This document shows, piece after piece, positions 11,731 through 24,549 of a stretch of 64,000 bases of DNA (the first letter of the stretch is position 1; every line of letters begins with the position of its first letter). The stretch is from NCBI GenBank assembly GCA_001972305.1, contig BDDD01005847.1, positions 46,046 through 110,045 of the forward strand, read 5' to 3'. Below the pieces are notes generated by a model, which did not search any database, was not told the DNA's origin, and saw nothing but the letters and a program-made list of their open reading frames with translations. The position numbers and the translations under genes are program-made. The stretch is from Cephalotus follicularis. Lineage: Eukaryota; Streptophyta; Magnoliopsida; Oxalidales; Cephalotaceae.

Positions 11731-13032
11731 GATATAGTATTTATTGCATCATGTTGCATTCATTACATTGCATTCTTTATCGTTGACCCCAAATCATGTT
11801 TATAACTTAGCCGAGTGAGGACAAAAGCTAACCCCCCTACAGTTTCAGATTGATTTCAGGTTGATGCAGCGGATTGTTACCGTTGAGCTCCGTGGAGCAA
11901 AGTGGAGTTTATGTTGTTTCTACTTTTGAGAAACGTTAATGGATATTTGTAATGAATGAATCGATGTATTGATGAATATTGTTCACGCTCCGTTTAAGGA
12001 CAGTTAACTTTGATGATGTTTATTGTTGTAACATGTAGTATAAGATGCATGTTACGTTTTAATTCAACTTATATTTAAATAATTCAACAAGTTGTTTATG
12101 GCATTAAAAAGTTTTAAATTTATGATAAATTACGTAAACCGGACTTATATGTTGATTGCCACAACTTTTTTTTTTTTTGTTATGAGAACAGAGTGTGACA
12201 CATAGGCTCAACAATTGTCCATGGTATATACAAGCAGGCCATTAAAAGGGCAAGACTCCGATTCTAATGCATCATTATGCCCTAGGGCCATTTACATATG
12301 AGAACAAACCCCTTTAATAGTTATTCTCCCTATATTCTTTTATATTTAATTTTTTATCATCTTAAAATTATATTTTTTAAATTTAATCATTAAATTTTAT
12401 TTATTATATAAATAAAAAATGTATATCAACTTTTAAATTTATCATAAATTTATAAATATATTTTTACATAAAAAACTCTTTTAATGATATATACAAAAAA
12501 AACTATATAACAATCAAATTTATTATGTGTTAAAAACATATACAATCTACATAGATAATAAATATAATTCAATAATTAGATTAAAAAATATATAATTATA
12601 TAATACGATAAAAAATTAAAGTATACGAAAAAGATAATATAGAGAGGATAAAATCTCTTTTCATATGCTTGATCTGCCTCGGAATTTTAGAATTACTCAC
12701 TACAAAGTCACCAAGTTATAAAGCCAAACATTATGGAGAACCAAAACGTGAATAACTACCCATGACAAATTGATTCAAACCCAAAACTTGCACATATATT
12801 GTGTGACCAGTGACCTTGAGCTAGCAGGCACTAGATTTTGGTGCTTTTATGGTCTGTGGCCTCGTCTCCAAATGTTATATATGATGACATGATGAATCAC
12901 ACGGCTACAATGTGCGTGCTTTACTTAATCATATTCTGCAAAGGGATTAAAGATAATTGAATATATAATTTCAGAATCATTAAATGAGAAATGTAACAGA
13001 ATTAGAAAGGAGCAGACGATCAATAAACATGG
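11288..13032. other. Intergenic and possible degraded element sequence
   Basis: The interval is AT-rich with several low-complexity tracts, including a (TA)n run at 11701-11726. A stretch around 11780-12010 resembles degraded LTR or internal repeat sequence but has no domain I can name. No gene was supported. Confidence 0.5.
11701..11726. repeat. (TA)n microsatellite
   Basis: A run of alternating TA dinucleotides lies between GGGTA and TCGGG. Similar but shorter AT runs occur near 11350-11370 and 11430-11445. Confidence 0.9.
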
Positions 13033-16000
13033 TTAAATCATAAAGGCATTGGACAAACTTGATAATAATCCAAATTTCTGAATCAATTTCTCCACCATAA
13101 TTTTCTGCTGCACCGCACTCAAAGACTCTGAGTTCATTATTACATTTGCAACAATAATAACTGTACTTGGAGCCGCGGCATTCACCTGGAAAACCCATTA
13201 CGAAATTTAGAAGCAAAGAGCAGTAGAAGATAAAAAGCACATAAATATGGACAGTGCCTCAAATCATACCCAAACCCGGCCATTCAAGCCAACTGCTATC
13301 TCAAATGAGTACTTCTTTCCAAGAGCCTCAAGAACTGGACAAGGTGGAGAGCTCAGCAGCCTTAAAAAAGGAAAAGGAAAAGAAAAATGAAAGATCCATC
13401 AGCATTAAAAGGAAAACCCAAGAGCCTTGTAATTGAACTCCAAAGAGACCTTCTACGCTCATGAATATCTAATAAGTCAAAGAGTAGCGAGAGCAAATAT
13501 CGCACATTCTTGATAGACCAGTCGAGCATTCAAACATGTAGCCATCTTTAAGGGGGCCGAATTCTGCTGCTTTTCCGATGGCTGTAGATCACAAAACAAA
13601 TTCATAGAAAAGTCAAGAAAGTGTCAACAAACAAAGATAATTGAAGTAAATAAATAAATTATGTAGAAAAAAAGTAGGCACATGATATATTTAAGGAAAA
13701 TTAAAAAACCAACCATCAGTGCATGCGAGCTCAGGGTTCATGCCAGGATTTGCTTTCACCACACGAGCATATATTAGAGTACCTACCTGGAATAAGTATT
13801 AGCCAAAAGAAATAGGGCTAAAACACAAACTTTGAAGGTAAACAGTTTGCACAAACAAAAAAGCCTGAGCACCCAAACGAAAGCTAAAAATAATGGAATA
13901 AAAAACTTCCGCTAAGCCTAAAAGTTTTACCAGTTTAAATATTGTATTGCTGCTTTTATAGAATTAACTCTACAAAGCCAATACATTATATTCTTGACAA
14001 AAAAATCCACTATTAAACCATTACCAAATATAATTTTGAAAGAATGTCACTGGCACAGAAGTTTTATAATAAATTCCAAGATATAAAAAGTTTTCTGCTG
14101 TCAGAAACCAGTCCCTCCTCGATAAATGACATGCATTAAAAAAAAATTAACTAGGATCTAGCAGATGTAAATATTGGAACTCAGTTTACACTTTTCCTAA
14201 TTCTCTAAATTTCATGAAGAAGACTGGGAAAGTGAAATATACCACACAAGCATTCACATAAAACAAGGAAAATATAAAGGCTGCCTCAAAACCAGGACTT
14301 TTCATCCCTTGGCTTTTCGCAGAGGGTAAGCCGTATGGTAGAAGGGTCATGGCTCAAACCCTTTGTCACTACAACTTTTATAAACTGGGTATGACTGCAA
14401 AAGGATGCCATAAGACATTCCTTAAATCAATTCTGACAAAATTCCAAAGACTCAATCAATTTAAGTAGTTATTCTATTTTGCCTGAGACTCCCAAAGACT
14501 AGAATCAGGGATTGACAACTAAAACTTTTACCATCAACAAACAGTGCATATTAACATAACTTGAAACTGCACACACCTCAAACTTTGGTATGTTTCTCCG
14601 GGTACCTCCTTCAAATGCAAGCACAGGCAAAAATGCCAACACGGGTCCTTTAATGTCCACAAGGAAGTTCTGCCAAAATACGAAAATTTATAAATAGAAC
14701 CAGAAAAAGATATTTAAAATTCAATTAATTGAAGATTTTGTATTTAGAAAGGCAAAACTAATGTAAAAATATTAAAATTTTACACAAACTTCAGTCCTTT
14801 ACAACACTAAAATTTTAAGCACTTTGCTAAAAGCAAAAACAGAACAAGACACATAAGCCTCCCATTCTATTCGTCCAATATACTAACATTTACGCATACA
14901 TTCCCAGCAACCTGATTCAACCTTGGCTACCTGCTACAATCCGTATAGCCTCTAAAGCAGTCAACTTTAAGCCACTTACTTTGAAATTCAGGGGGCTAAG
15001 AGAAAAATACAATTTCATGTTGAGAGCAAGGACCAAAAAATCTCCTCAGACATGGCATCCTTCCACCAAACAACCCTCAATGCATCCTCCAAGTTGAAAC
15101 AGAGGATAATAGGATGCATTAAGATGGTGAAAGAAGATAACAAGAAATAAAGTTCGATATAGGATACTGAGCACAAGACTTAACACCCTTACAAAGAGCA
15201 AGGACCAAAAAATCAGAAGGGCATCCTACTGCTACTGCTAAGGGAGGAACCTCCCTTGAAGAAATGGAGATAGATCGCAATCCATTTAGCTCAGGCACCA
15301 TTCCTCATAATTACAGGGTGACACCTTATAGACCAATCAAGCGGGAGGAAAGGCGGTATTTAGGGTGAAGCAAAGGAATGATGGTGAATATCTGTCTTAC
15401 ATTTGGTCATTAATTCTTATCAGAAATGAGCGAGGCCAGTCTACGAACAGTTATTGTTATTGGATGGTAAATCTTAGTCAGAATTCACTTGTGCGTGGAG
15501 TGGATTATAGTACTTCATATGGTGATTGGAGTGGCCATCTAAGTTTTGTCCCTGCAAGATGTTTGATGGGTTTGCGGTTGAGAAGGGCCTTAATATGGTG
15601 GTTTATATATATCAGTTTGGTTGACAGAATGTGACTTTAGTACCATTTAAACTACCTGTCTTTTAAAGTTTGTGCATTTCATCTGCCAGAATCACTTCTC
15701 AGAGGCACCAGATTACCGAGTTTGACTATTCCAGGGCACAGGCATATTTCTTCTTTGTCCTTAAATAGATAATTCATTTTCCACGTATAAAACCAACCAC
15801 CATATCATGTAATCAACATATGCACCATACTGCAACAATATATAGGTTACAACTTTAAACTAAAGGAATAATAACATCAAATTTTGTATATTGAGGTTTG
15901 CCAAAAGTGCTTACATCTGCTTTGGAGTCAACCACGATCCCAAGCACATGATCCTCTGCGCAAGGCACATACTGTACAAACAAGAAATTCACAAAATCAC

Positions 16001-17394
16001 ATGCATGAAGAAAACATAACTCTCTAAAGCAATGACAGTCATCAGCCATGTACTAAGCAAAAGATACGAAACCACAAAACATTGTTTTCTGATTAAAGTA
16101 TGACAACAGAACCGCAAAAGAAATACAATATCTTATTGACGCAACTAAATAATCATAGGAACCTTTGCAAATTTTTATCCAATGCTGGCATATATACCAC
16201 CGGACCCTAAACATAACATGCACAGCCCAAAAAACGAAACATCAAATACCTTGCAACTTAATCATGACGTTAGGTTTTCTGGGTCAGAGTTTTCCACTAT
16301 GTGAACAAGGTTAAAAATTTGCTCGAGTTAACCCAGTTTTGACACAACCGTTTTGGGACATCAACAGGAAACCACAATCTAAGTCCAAATTACAACTGAA
16401 CCTCTATCTATTTAAAGCTAACATCTCTGCTTTAATACCAAGGTGATCCATACCATCTGAATTAAAATGCACCAACACAACCAAATGCGTAGATATTCAA
16501 AACAAAGACATACTTTAAAGCCTTGGCTTAGGCTATTGCTACAACTAATAAACGCAACAATTACAATTTTCTATCATATGAAAAGTTCTCAAATGATCCA
16601 TAGAGAAGGAATTGTACATTGATGGGATTTGATAATACAAACTCAGCTACACATAGAAATAACCGTGAAAGAAAGATATTCAATTGTTACGCTGATTCTT
16701 ATTAACTATCAAGCACCATATTCACCCTTTTTTGAGAGCTTTCGACCCAAAATTTATTTGGCTTTGAGAACCTCAGCTTTCCAGCCTTCGTGACAGAAAT
16801 AGTATCCAAGTCCTTAAAGCAAAAGAAACCCAAAACGAATGTCAATATTCTCTCACCCATGCAAAAAAAAAAAAAGAAAAGAAAAGAAAAAGAAGGATTC
16901 ACATCAATGCAATGGTTTACATTTTCTGCTTCTTGTGTCTCCACAAGTGGGTTTGGGACATAGACATCTTAATTTGAAGATAGAAAGTAGTACTGCCCAC
17001 TGGGAGTGCTATCGTCACTCTCCAATGTATTGCAGTAGCATGCTTATTGATGATATTTTATTAGATTACATGAATAGACCACCATCTTAATAAGGTTTTG
17101 TTGCTTTAATAGCAAGCACATAAGCCACAACATGTTAACATAAAGTGATAAAATGTAGAGGGAGATACCTGACGGAGACCGCCACCAAGCTTGATGGTCA
17201 GGTTTTCCATGGTAGAGAGATTAAGAACCACATCACCTGGGACCTAAATGATAAATTATATGTTTATAAATAAATAAATAACTCTACGCACCAAATAAAA
17301 TAAAAAATTGGAAGTGAAGTGACGAGAGAGAGAAAATACTAACAACTTTCTGGTTCACAAAGCTGGTTGGCGAACCGGACGGTTTATCTTCCAT
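13033..17394 (-). CDS. RRP40: Exosome complex component RRP40, copy B (complete, nine exons)
   Basis: This is a complete RRP40 gene, the S1/KH cap subunit of the RNA exosome. Exons by GT-AG borders and family conservation: 17344-17394, 17169-17243, 16726-16812, 15915-15971, 14577-14669, 13714-13786, 13506-13581, 13270-13360 and 13033-13185. They add up to 251 codons, the usual plant length. The N-terminal domain spans residues 1-70, with FSKPNKFWVESSQKR near its end. The S1 domain follows (YVPCAEDHVLG, then EGGTRRNIPKFE and NPGMNPEL). The KH domain comes next (AAEFGPLKDGYMFE, LLSSPPCPVLEALG) with the GxNG signature as GLNGRVWV. The C-terminal helix holds MNSESLSAVQQKIMVEKL. Every exon is open and phases match, so I expect it to be expressed. 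The repeat shared with copy A continues about 340 bp upstream of the ATG, so a short promoter was copied with the gene. Confidence 0.93.
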
Positions 17395-17735
17395 TGTATG
17401 ATAATAGTGGAAGAAGTGGATCGGTAGCTGTTTCGAGAATTATAAGGATTTTGATATGAGACTATGAGAGAGAGAGAGCAACAGGAGGGAAATTTGCAGT
17501 TGGTTTGTTATCCCTAATTCATGTTTTTTTAATCATAAAGTTTCAATTTAATCCAAGGTAAAATCACGAGCGGAGCCAGGATTTCAATCAAGTGGGTACA
17601 TAGAATAATTAAAATTTAAAATTAATGCAAAAAACAGTAAAGATCACAATTTTTTTTTTTAAAAAGTAAATGATTTCATAAAGAGAGCTCAACACTCTTA
17701 ATTTGTTTCAATGGCATTAGATGGTTGCTCCGAAC
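13595..17735. repeat. Direct repeat unit B carrying RRP40 copy B
   Basis: This is the partner of 1-4130 in the same orientation. The homology includes intron sequence and about 340 bp upstream of the ATG, then stops near 17735, where the two flanks become unrelated. The high intron similarity points to a recent segmental duplication. Confidence 0.93.
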
Positions 17736-18647
17736 TTTTTGGTTATAATATTTTTCCATTCTGATTTTTTTTTTTGTATAGTTTATAACTACTAATGCTC
17801 CATCATCACCAACATTATCAACCATTCGATTGTTCAATAGTTTATTACTTTCTTGTTCGATAGATTAATTATTGTCTGTTAATTTTGTTGCATAGAATCA
17901 TATTCATAGCACATAAGCATATAATTAGCAGAACACAGACAGCCCCCACAATTCACAAACAACAAAGTCCAACTAATATGAAAAATGAACTAAACAAAAA
18001 TAATGGGCAAACAACAAAGGCCTCAGGCCTGGTCACACACACTGTCACTGGCTCACTGCACAAACAACAATCGGCATTAGGTAGCAGCCAGCGGCCAGTA
18101 GCCACAATTACACTTTATAAATACAAATCAACTAGCCATAACTCACAAATGCCAAATCAAAAAGATTTGTAATGATTGTGTTATCAGATTCAGAATGCAA
18201 TAAATTAGCCACAAATTCCAAATAAAAAAAAAAATCAGATTAAAAGATTCATCAAATATTCAAAGGAGGTTAGACACTCAGACTGACTAAGCCTCTGCCG
18301 GAGAAGAGAAGGAGATCCCCTGCAACTGATGCCCTGTCGGAGAAGAGAAGGAGATCCTTGCTGTGCTGCGCCTACCTCACAGAGTCAGTGCATCGCCTGC
18401 AACTGATGCTCTGCCGGAGAGCAAGCTGGATTGTGGGCTCGTCTTTGTCGGTAGCTGCCTCTTCCCTGGCTTCGTGAATCGCTGCCGGCAACTTACTGAG
18501 GCTGGGGTTGGAGTGTCACAGGGAGTGTGGGGGAGAGAGAAGAAAGAGGGGTTGGGTAAATGTTTACTTTGTTTATTTGATTTTCTTATAGTATTAGTTT
18601 AAAACATTGGGTTTACGTAGATTTAGTATTTAGAAAACACTGGACAA
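17736..18647. other. Spacer between RRP40 copy B and the right arm, no gene recognised
   Basis: The interval is single-copy in the window. An AT-rich first half is followed by a GC-richer segment (18270-18560) with a repeated phrase, GGAGAAGAGAAGGAGATCC, at 18299 and 18339. It may be part of a non-autonomous transposon, but no ends were found. Confidence 0.45.
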
Positions 18648-20483
18648 AAGTAAATATACATAATTGGGCTGAACTCTAGACTTAAGTATTAACTATATAT
18701 GATGTTTTTTTAACCATAGAATGCAAAATTATAATATTATCCCAACATTTTATAAAACTTAGGTATAGTGTATATTCTTGTTTATTAAAGTTTTATTTCG
18801 ATTCAGTCTTACCCCTCTCAATCTCAATCTCAAACTCAAACTCTAATCTCTGTCAAGGCCTGAGTTCCACTTCTATTGTCCATGAAATTTTTGTGATGTG
18901 GGGTATTAACAAGAAGAGAAGATTAGTTTGATTGACTGAGATAACCTTACTCTTGAAAAGAACATGTCAATCTCAATATTAGTTTGCTCAAAATAAGGTT
19001 CCGCTATAAGGTCTGAAAATTTGCTCAAAATAAGGTTCCACCAGAAGGAGGTCTGAAAAGCCTTGTTTATTTTATCTCTTTTTGTAAAATTGAACTAAAT
19101 AATAAAACTAAAGAAAACAAAAATAAAAATGGAATACATAATGATAAGTTTTAAATTTTATTAATATGATAATATGAATTATTGTATCATTTGATAAATA
19201 AAAAAAAGGGATGAACAGCAAACTTGAAAAAATCTTATAAAACTAATAGAAGATGGAGGAACTATTATTTGATTCTAGCATGTTTTATCCAAGGTTTTTT
19301 TATCATATTATATACTAATCATATATCAATATATTTTAAATGTATCCCATATTAAATATCTAAAGATTTTTAGCATTTTATATGTTGATGTTATGTATTT
19401 TTATATTTTGTCATGTTTATTCAATTAAAACTGATTTAATAAAATAATTGAAGATCAAGTAGTATACTTTTTCTGTCAATTATACTCCTGAAAATAAATA
19501 AAATCACATCGGTCGGTCGGTTCGTTATATTATATGTTTTCCGTTATATTATATATTTTTCATAACTGAAACTAAGTCATTTTATCATCTTATATTTACA
19601 ATAGAAAAAATTATAACGTTTTATCATCTTATATACTAGCAATATCTAAACTATTATTATTCATTCTTTTAAGGATTTTATCTAAATCAATAACATATAT
19701 TATGTTTTTTATTTTGTTAATTTAACTAGTTTTGTAGTTCACTGAATTCAAATTATCTGTTGTACAAATTTATTAGTCACTTATTTATATTTTACATGTA
19801 TCTTTAATTTTTACCTTTTTTTTTTATAAAAGTTTTTACATTATTTTACTATCAACTAGCGAGTTATATATAATCACGAGTTATTTTACTCGTTAAAAAT
19901 ATCAATAACCTCTAAAAAAAAAAAAAAATTGAGCATAAATACAAATGCATAAACACCAATCCATGGAATATATGCAACAATGATTTAAATCCCCCAAGTG
20001 TCATTCAAAAACTACTGAAACAACATATGCAAGCACTCAAATGGATTCTTCTCACAATCCAATCACACAACAGGATCATTGGCACATGGCAAAACCAATC
20101 GGGTCGGATCAATGGAGCGCGTCCAGACACGACCCGAAAACGAAAAGGGGGGGAGGGAGATGAAAAAAGGAGGGGGATAGAATGGTTACCGGGGAGCACG
20201 ATCGGGTCTTGGATCCGCTGCACTGGAGGCCTGTTTTGAGGCAAAACCTGCTTATTGTTTGCTGTTGCTGTTGTGAGGCGTTACCACTCTCTCGATCTTG
20301 TTTGAGGCGTTTCCTGGTTTGACCACGATCGGGAGAGAGTTGAGTTTGAAGAAGAGAGGGCTGTTTTGTTTTAGGTGTGAGTTTGTAGGTTTTTATTTAG
20401 CGGTAACTCCTTATTATATAGGAGCAAAAAAACTTTATCTTTGAAAACATATAAAAATTTTATTTTTTAAAATAAATTCTGTT

Positions 20484-20745
20484 GCAACTTGGGTGATCGA
20501 GGCACAAGACTGCTCATGTAGAGAGTTAAGTATTTGATCCTCAAATACTGTCTCAGTCTCAGATGGTAGCTTCGGTCTGGGACCTTTCGCATTGACTTCT
20601 TATATTCCATAGTTTTTCGTCTACTTTTTTTTTTTTACTAAAATAAATAAATAAAATTTTCGAAAATAAATAAATAAATAAACTCTTTACTGATGTTGTT
20701 TTGGAACGAAGTATGTTTTGATACTTTGATATTCGATACTGTTTT
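20484..20745. other. Right-arm sequence missing from the left arm
   Basis: With 30856-31029 this forms a block of about 430 bp into which the LTR retrotransposon inserted. The left arm lacks the block between 7990 and the PPR 5' flank. It is AT-rich and contains no gene. Confidence 0.55.
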
Positions 20746-21699
20746 TGATGGGAGAAAAATATGTTTATATTAAGAAGGACACGTGTTCACTGCAGACATG
20801 ACCAGCTGTCCATGAGGGATTAGAAACTTGCCCACAGGGCGTGCCGAGGAACGCACACATGGCAAGGAACATCCTTCTCGGACCAAGAGCCGATGACCGT
20901 TATTTTTTGAAGAGAACATACTGAGACATCAAGTCCGAGGACCCTCCTCGGACTTCGGGTCAGAAGACCTCATCCAGGGCGTCGGGGCCGAGGACTTCCT
21001 CTGCCCAAGCTACCCATCAGACAGGGAACAAGAGGCACGTCCTCCACTACACAGAAACTGAGGATCTCCTCCTCGGACATGTTCAAACTGTTTTCGTCCT
21101 CGGACTAATGAGGACCTGGTGACTTAAGCAGACACTATAGAGTAGCAAAGGGGGATAGCGAGGGGCCCATGACCTCGGAACCATAGCAGTAATTCATTTC
21201 CTCTACAATCCAGCAATGGAGGATAGGGGTGCAAACGAACCGAATCGAGCCGAGTATTGACCTGTTCGAGCTCGGTTCGTTAAGTTTTTATCGAGTTCGA
21301 GTTCGAGCCGAGTTTTTAACGAGTCTATAAATTGATGTTCGAACTCGACTCGATAAGAATTATACAAGTTCGAGCTCGACTCGAGCTCGAGCTCGAGATC
21401 CAATTCAAGCTCGCTCGAGCTCGAGCTTGAACTGGAGCTCGAGCTCGAGCGTTCAACAGACTGAACAAAGGTCAGCCATTTTTGCATTACAAAGCACCTT
21501 ATTTCCTCTGCACTTTGTCTAACTTGAGCGTCGGAGTGTCCCCGGGAGAACAACCTCCTGGACTTTCCACCATTTTTGTTACTTTGTGCAGGGATCCGAG
21601 ATCAAAATCTTCCTCCGGGCATCTGTGACAAGCGTTTCTCTTAACAAATAAAAGTCCTCCACGTAGGATACTGTTGAGAGAAGGATTTCTGTATCAACA
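20746..21699 (+). repeat. 5' LTR of element 1
   Basis: The LTR runs from TGATGGGAGA to TATCAACA and is collinear with 29902-30855 at a constant offset of 9156. One 227-bp block (21224-21450) is unrelated to the other LTR. Confidence 0.92.
21224..21450. repeat. GAGCTC-rich block inside the 5' LTR of element 1
   Basis: It begins TAGGGGTGCAAACGAACCG, like the end of common plant non-autonomous DNA elements, and becomes a self-complementary run of alternating CGAGCT units. The 3' LTR has an unrelated sequence of exactly the same length at 30380-30606. Confidence 0.8.
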
Positions 21700-21744
21700 G
21701 TTGGCGCCGTCTGTGGGAAACGCAGCGAAAAGTCATCAACAACC

Positions 21745-23700
21745 ATGCCTCTGAGGAAGAACCCCCAGGGTGGAGCCACTGGCAGCCAACAACAGGAGGT
21801 CACGGCTCCTCCCCCAGAAGTCGCCCAGGTGGCGGCCCAAGAACGAGCTCCTATCACAGGGGAGCAACTCAACCAATTCCTCCAGGGATTGGAGCGTGTC
21901 ACAGATCTGTTGGTCACAACTTTGGCCAACCAACAACAAGTCGGGCCTGCTCAGCCAGTGGTCCGAGGAGTTTCTGGTCCCCAACGACCAGAGGTGGAGG
22001 AACGGCACCCACGTGGTGCTAGGCGAAACCCGTCGAGGGGAGATGAACTTCCCCTTAGGCGGTCAGGGGATAACAATCCCCTGGGAAGGAGGCCTGCGAT
22101 TAATGCGTCTCAAAGAGCTGAGTCCTCAACCGCTAGGGATCACCCCAACGATCCCAGGAGAGTGCACCCTCAGCACCAGGCCATGGATGTGGATCCTCGA
22201 CAGGAGGCCAGGGGAGCAGAGGAGGCACAAGTGCGCTCCAACGCTCAGCACAGAGGTGGCACGGTCCGAGGAAGCAGAGTCAATCCTCCAGCTTCTGTGG
22301 CTGGGAGGTCACATGTTTCTAGCAGAGTTAGGAACATAGAAGAGGTGGAGCAAGAAGTGGATAGAAGGCTTGCTGACCTGGAAAGGAGGTTCCGAGGAGT
22401 GGAACAGCATAGGGGGCACCTATCCGAGGTGCGAAATATCAACGCACACCCCTTCACGGCCGAGATCATGGCCGAGAAAGTCCCTAGTGGGTTTCGAAAC
22501 CCGAGTCTTGATAAGTATGATGGGTCCACGGACCCCATCCAGCATGTGCGCACCTATATTCAGGCCATGTGAATGCATCAGGCCTCGGACGCCATGCTTT
22601 GCCGAGGATTCCCAGTGACCTTGATTGGAGCTGCCCAGTCATGGTACTTTACTTTGGCGAAGAATTCAGTGAAGAGCTTTGATCAGTTTACGGAACTGTT
22701 CGTGACTAAGTTCCTCAACAGCACCACTCAGAGGAGGAACTCTACCCACCTCATCAACGTGGTGCAGGGCAAGGATGAGACGTTGAGAGATTACCTCACC
22801 AGGTTCAACAAAGAATCTCTCACAGTGAAAGACCTGGATCCATCCTTTGCTCTGGCAGCCTTGAACAACGGGCTGAAGAGCAACTCGAAATTCACTTTCT
22901 CTCTGCTGAAGAAACCGGCCAAGGACATGGCAGACATGCTCAAAAGGGCAGAGAGATATGTCAATGCCGAGGAAGAGATGGTGCCCAGGAAACAAAAGAC
23001 ACCCTGGTCTGGCCACCAGGAGGAGAGAAGGGAGCATTCACGAAATGCTCCCGAGAGAAGAGAGAAGAGAAAGGAGAGATCAGACTTGTCCAAGGAAGAC
23101 CTCAGACATAAGCTCTCCAGACGAGAGAGCGCATCCAGAGGTGGGGCGCCCATACCATCTTACAACACATTTGCCCCCCTCCTAGACACACGAACCAGGA
23201 TACTTGCTGTGGAGCAAGATAAAGTCCCTTTCCAGTGGCCTGAGAAGCTGAGGACCCCGACAGAGAACAGAAATGTGGAGAAGTACTGCCGGTATCATCG
23301 TGACCATGGGCACGATACAGAGGAGTGCAGGCAACTAAAAAATCAGATTGAGGATCTGATTAGAAAGGGACACCTACGCAAGTATGTGGACAGAGATGCC
23401 CCTCAAGGAAGGAAGGAACAGAGAAGAGAAGAGGCTCCTCGGCAGCAAGAGGAGCAGCAACTCAGAGGTGTCATCCACACCATCTCTGGAGGGGTCGCAT
23501 CAGGGGGCGACCATTCAAATGCAAGGAAGGCCTATGGGAGACAGTCCATTGCTGTGCAACAAGTCCCTCACAGCAAAAGGCTCAGAACTGGAGGAGACGA
23601 GGAGGTGATAACATTCTCGGAGGCGGACTATGAGGGTGTACGTCTTCCTCACGATGATCCAGTGGTGGTGACTCTTATGGTGGAACTCTTTACAATGAAG
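21745..23700 (+). mobile_element. gag region of element 1
   Basis: This region encodes a retrotransposon capsid-type protein. It starts shortly after the primer-binding site with MPLRKNPQGG and contains a capsid core (AQSWYFTLAKNSVKSFDQF, then LRDYLTRFNKESL). A zinc-knuckle-like CRYHRDHGHDTEECRQLKNQ follows. It is fossil coding sequence, not a host gene. Confidence 0.85.
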
Positions 23701-24250
23701 AGGATACTCATAGATAGTGGCAGCTCGGCCGATATCCTGTACAAACATGCATTTGATTAGCTGAGGATACCGGCCGACCAGCTGAAACCCGTTAAAACCC
23801 CACTGGTTGGTTTTGCAGGTGAGGCGATCCATCCTCTGGGATCTATCAACCTGTCCGTGGTTGCAGGCACGGCCCCACGTCAGACTCAGGTAGAGATGAC
23901 GTTCCTGGTGGTGGATACCCCAAGCCCATACAATGCTATAGTGGGGCGACCAGGACTGAACTTTTTGGAGGCCATAGTGTCTACGAGACACTTATTGATG
24001 AAGTTTCCTACAAGGTTTGGCGTGGGGGAGGTCAGAGGAGACCAAGAGGTGGCAAGGCGATGTTATAAAACTGCCATCTCGGACAAGGGGAAGGGCAAGG
24101 TCCTCCCCATAGCAAACGTGGAGCTCAGAGGTGACGTAGAACCAGAGCGTCCACAGCCTGTTGAGGATGTCATCCAAGTGCCCGTAGAAGAGGGCAACAC
24201 AGAGAAAGTACTCCAAGTTGGCTCACAACTTGGAGAGGCGGAGAAGGGGG
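23700..24250 (+). mobile_element. Protease region of element 1
   Basis: This region carries the retropepsin motif LIDSGSSADILY with downstream TFLVVDTPSPYNAIVGRPGL, typical of plant Gypsy proteases. It is a relic within a broken element. Confidence 0.8.
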
Positions 24251-24549
24251 AGTTAACAACATTCCTCTGAGATAATAAGGATGTTTTTGCATGGTCGGCA
24301 GAGGAGGTCCCTGGCATCAATCCAAGTGTAATGGTTCACAAGCTAAGTGTGGACCCAGCCAGACCTCCGATCAGGCAAAAGAAGAGGAACTTTGCCCTTT
24401 ATTATTTGGCTAAGGGATGGGATCCTGCCCGAGGACCCCGTGGAGGCGAGGAAGCTGGTTTACAGAGCAAACAGGTTCCAATTCCGAAATGGGATCCTCT
24501 ACAAAAGATCTTTCTCATTTCCTTGGCTGAGGTGCTTGAACCCTTCAGA

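Noticed and set aside
13254-13436. 60-codon plus-strand ORF
   Set aside because: It is antisense to RRP40 exon 8 and the adjacent intron.
21203-21553. Serine and Glu/Leu-rich minus-strand ORF
   Set aside because: It arises from translating the repetitive GAGCTC array inside an LTR; the composition reflects the repeat, not a protein.
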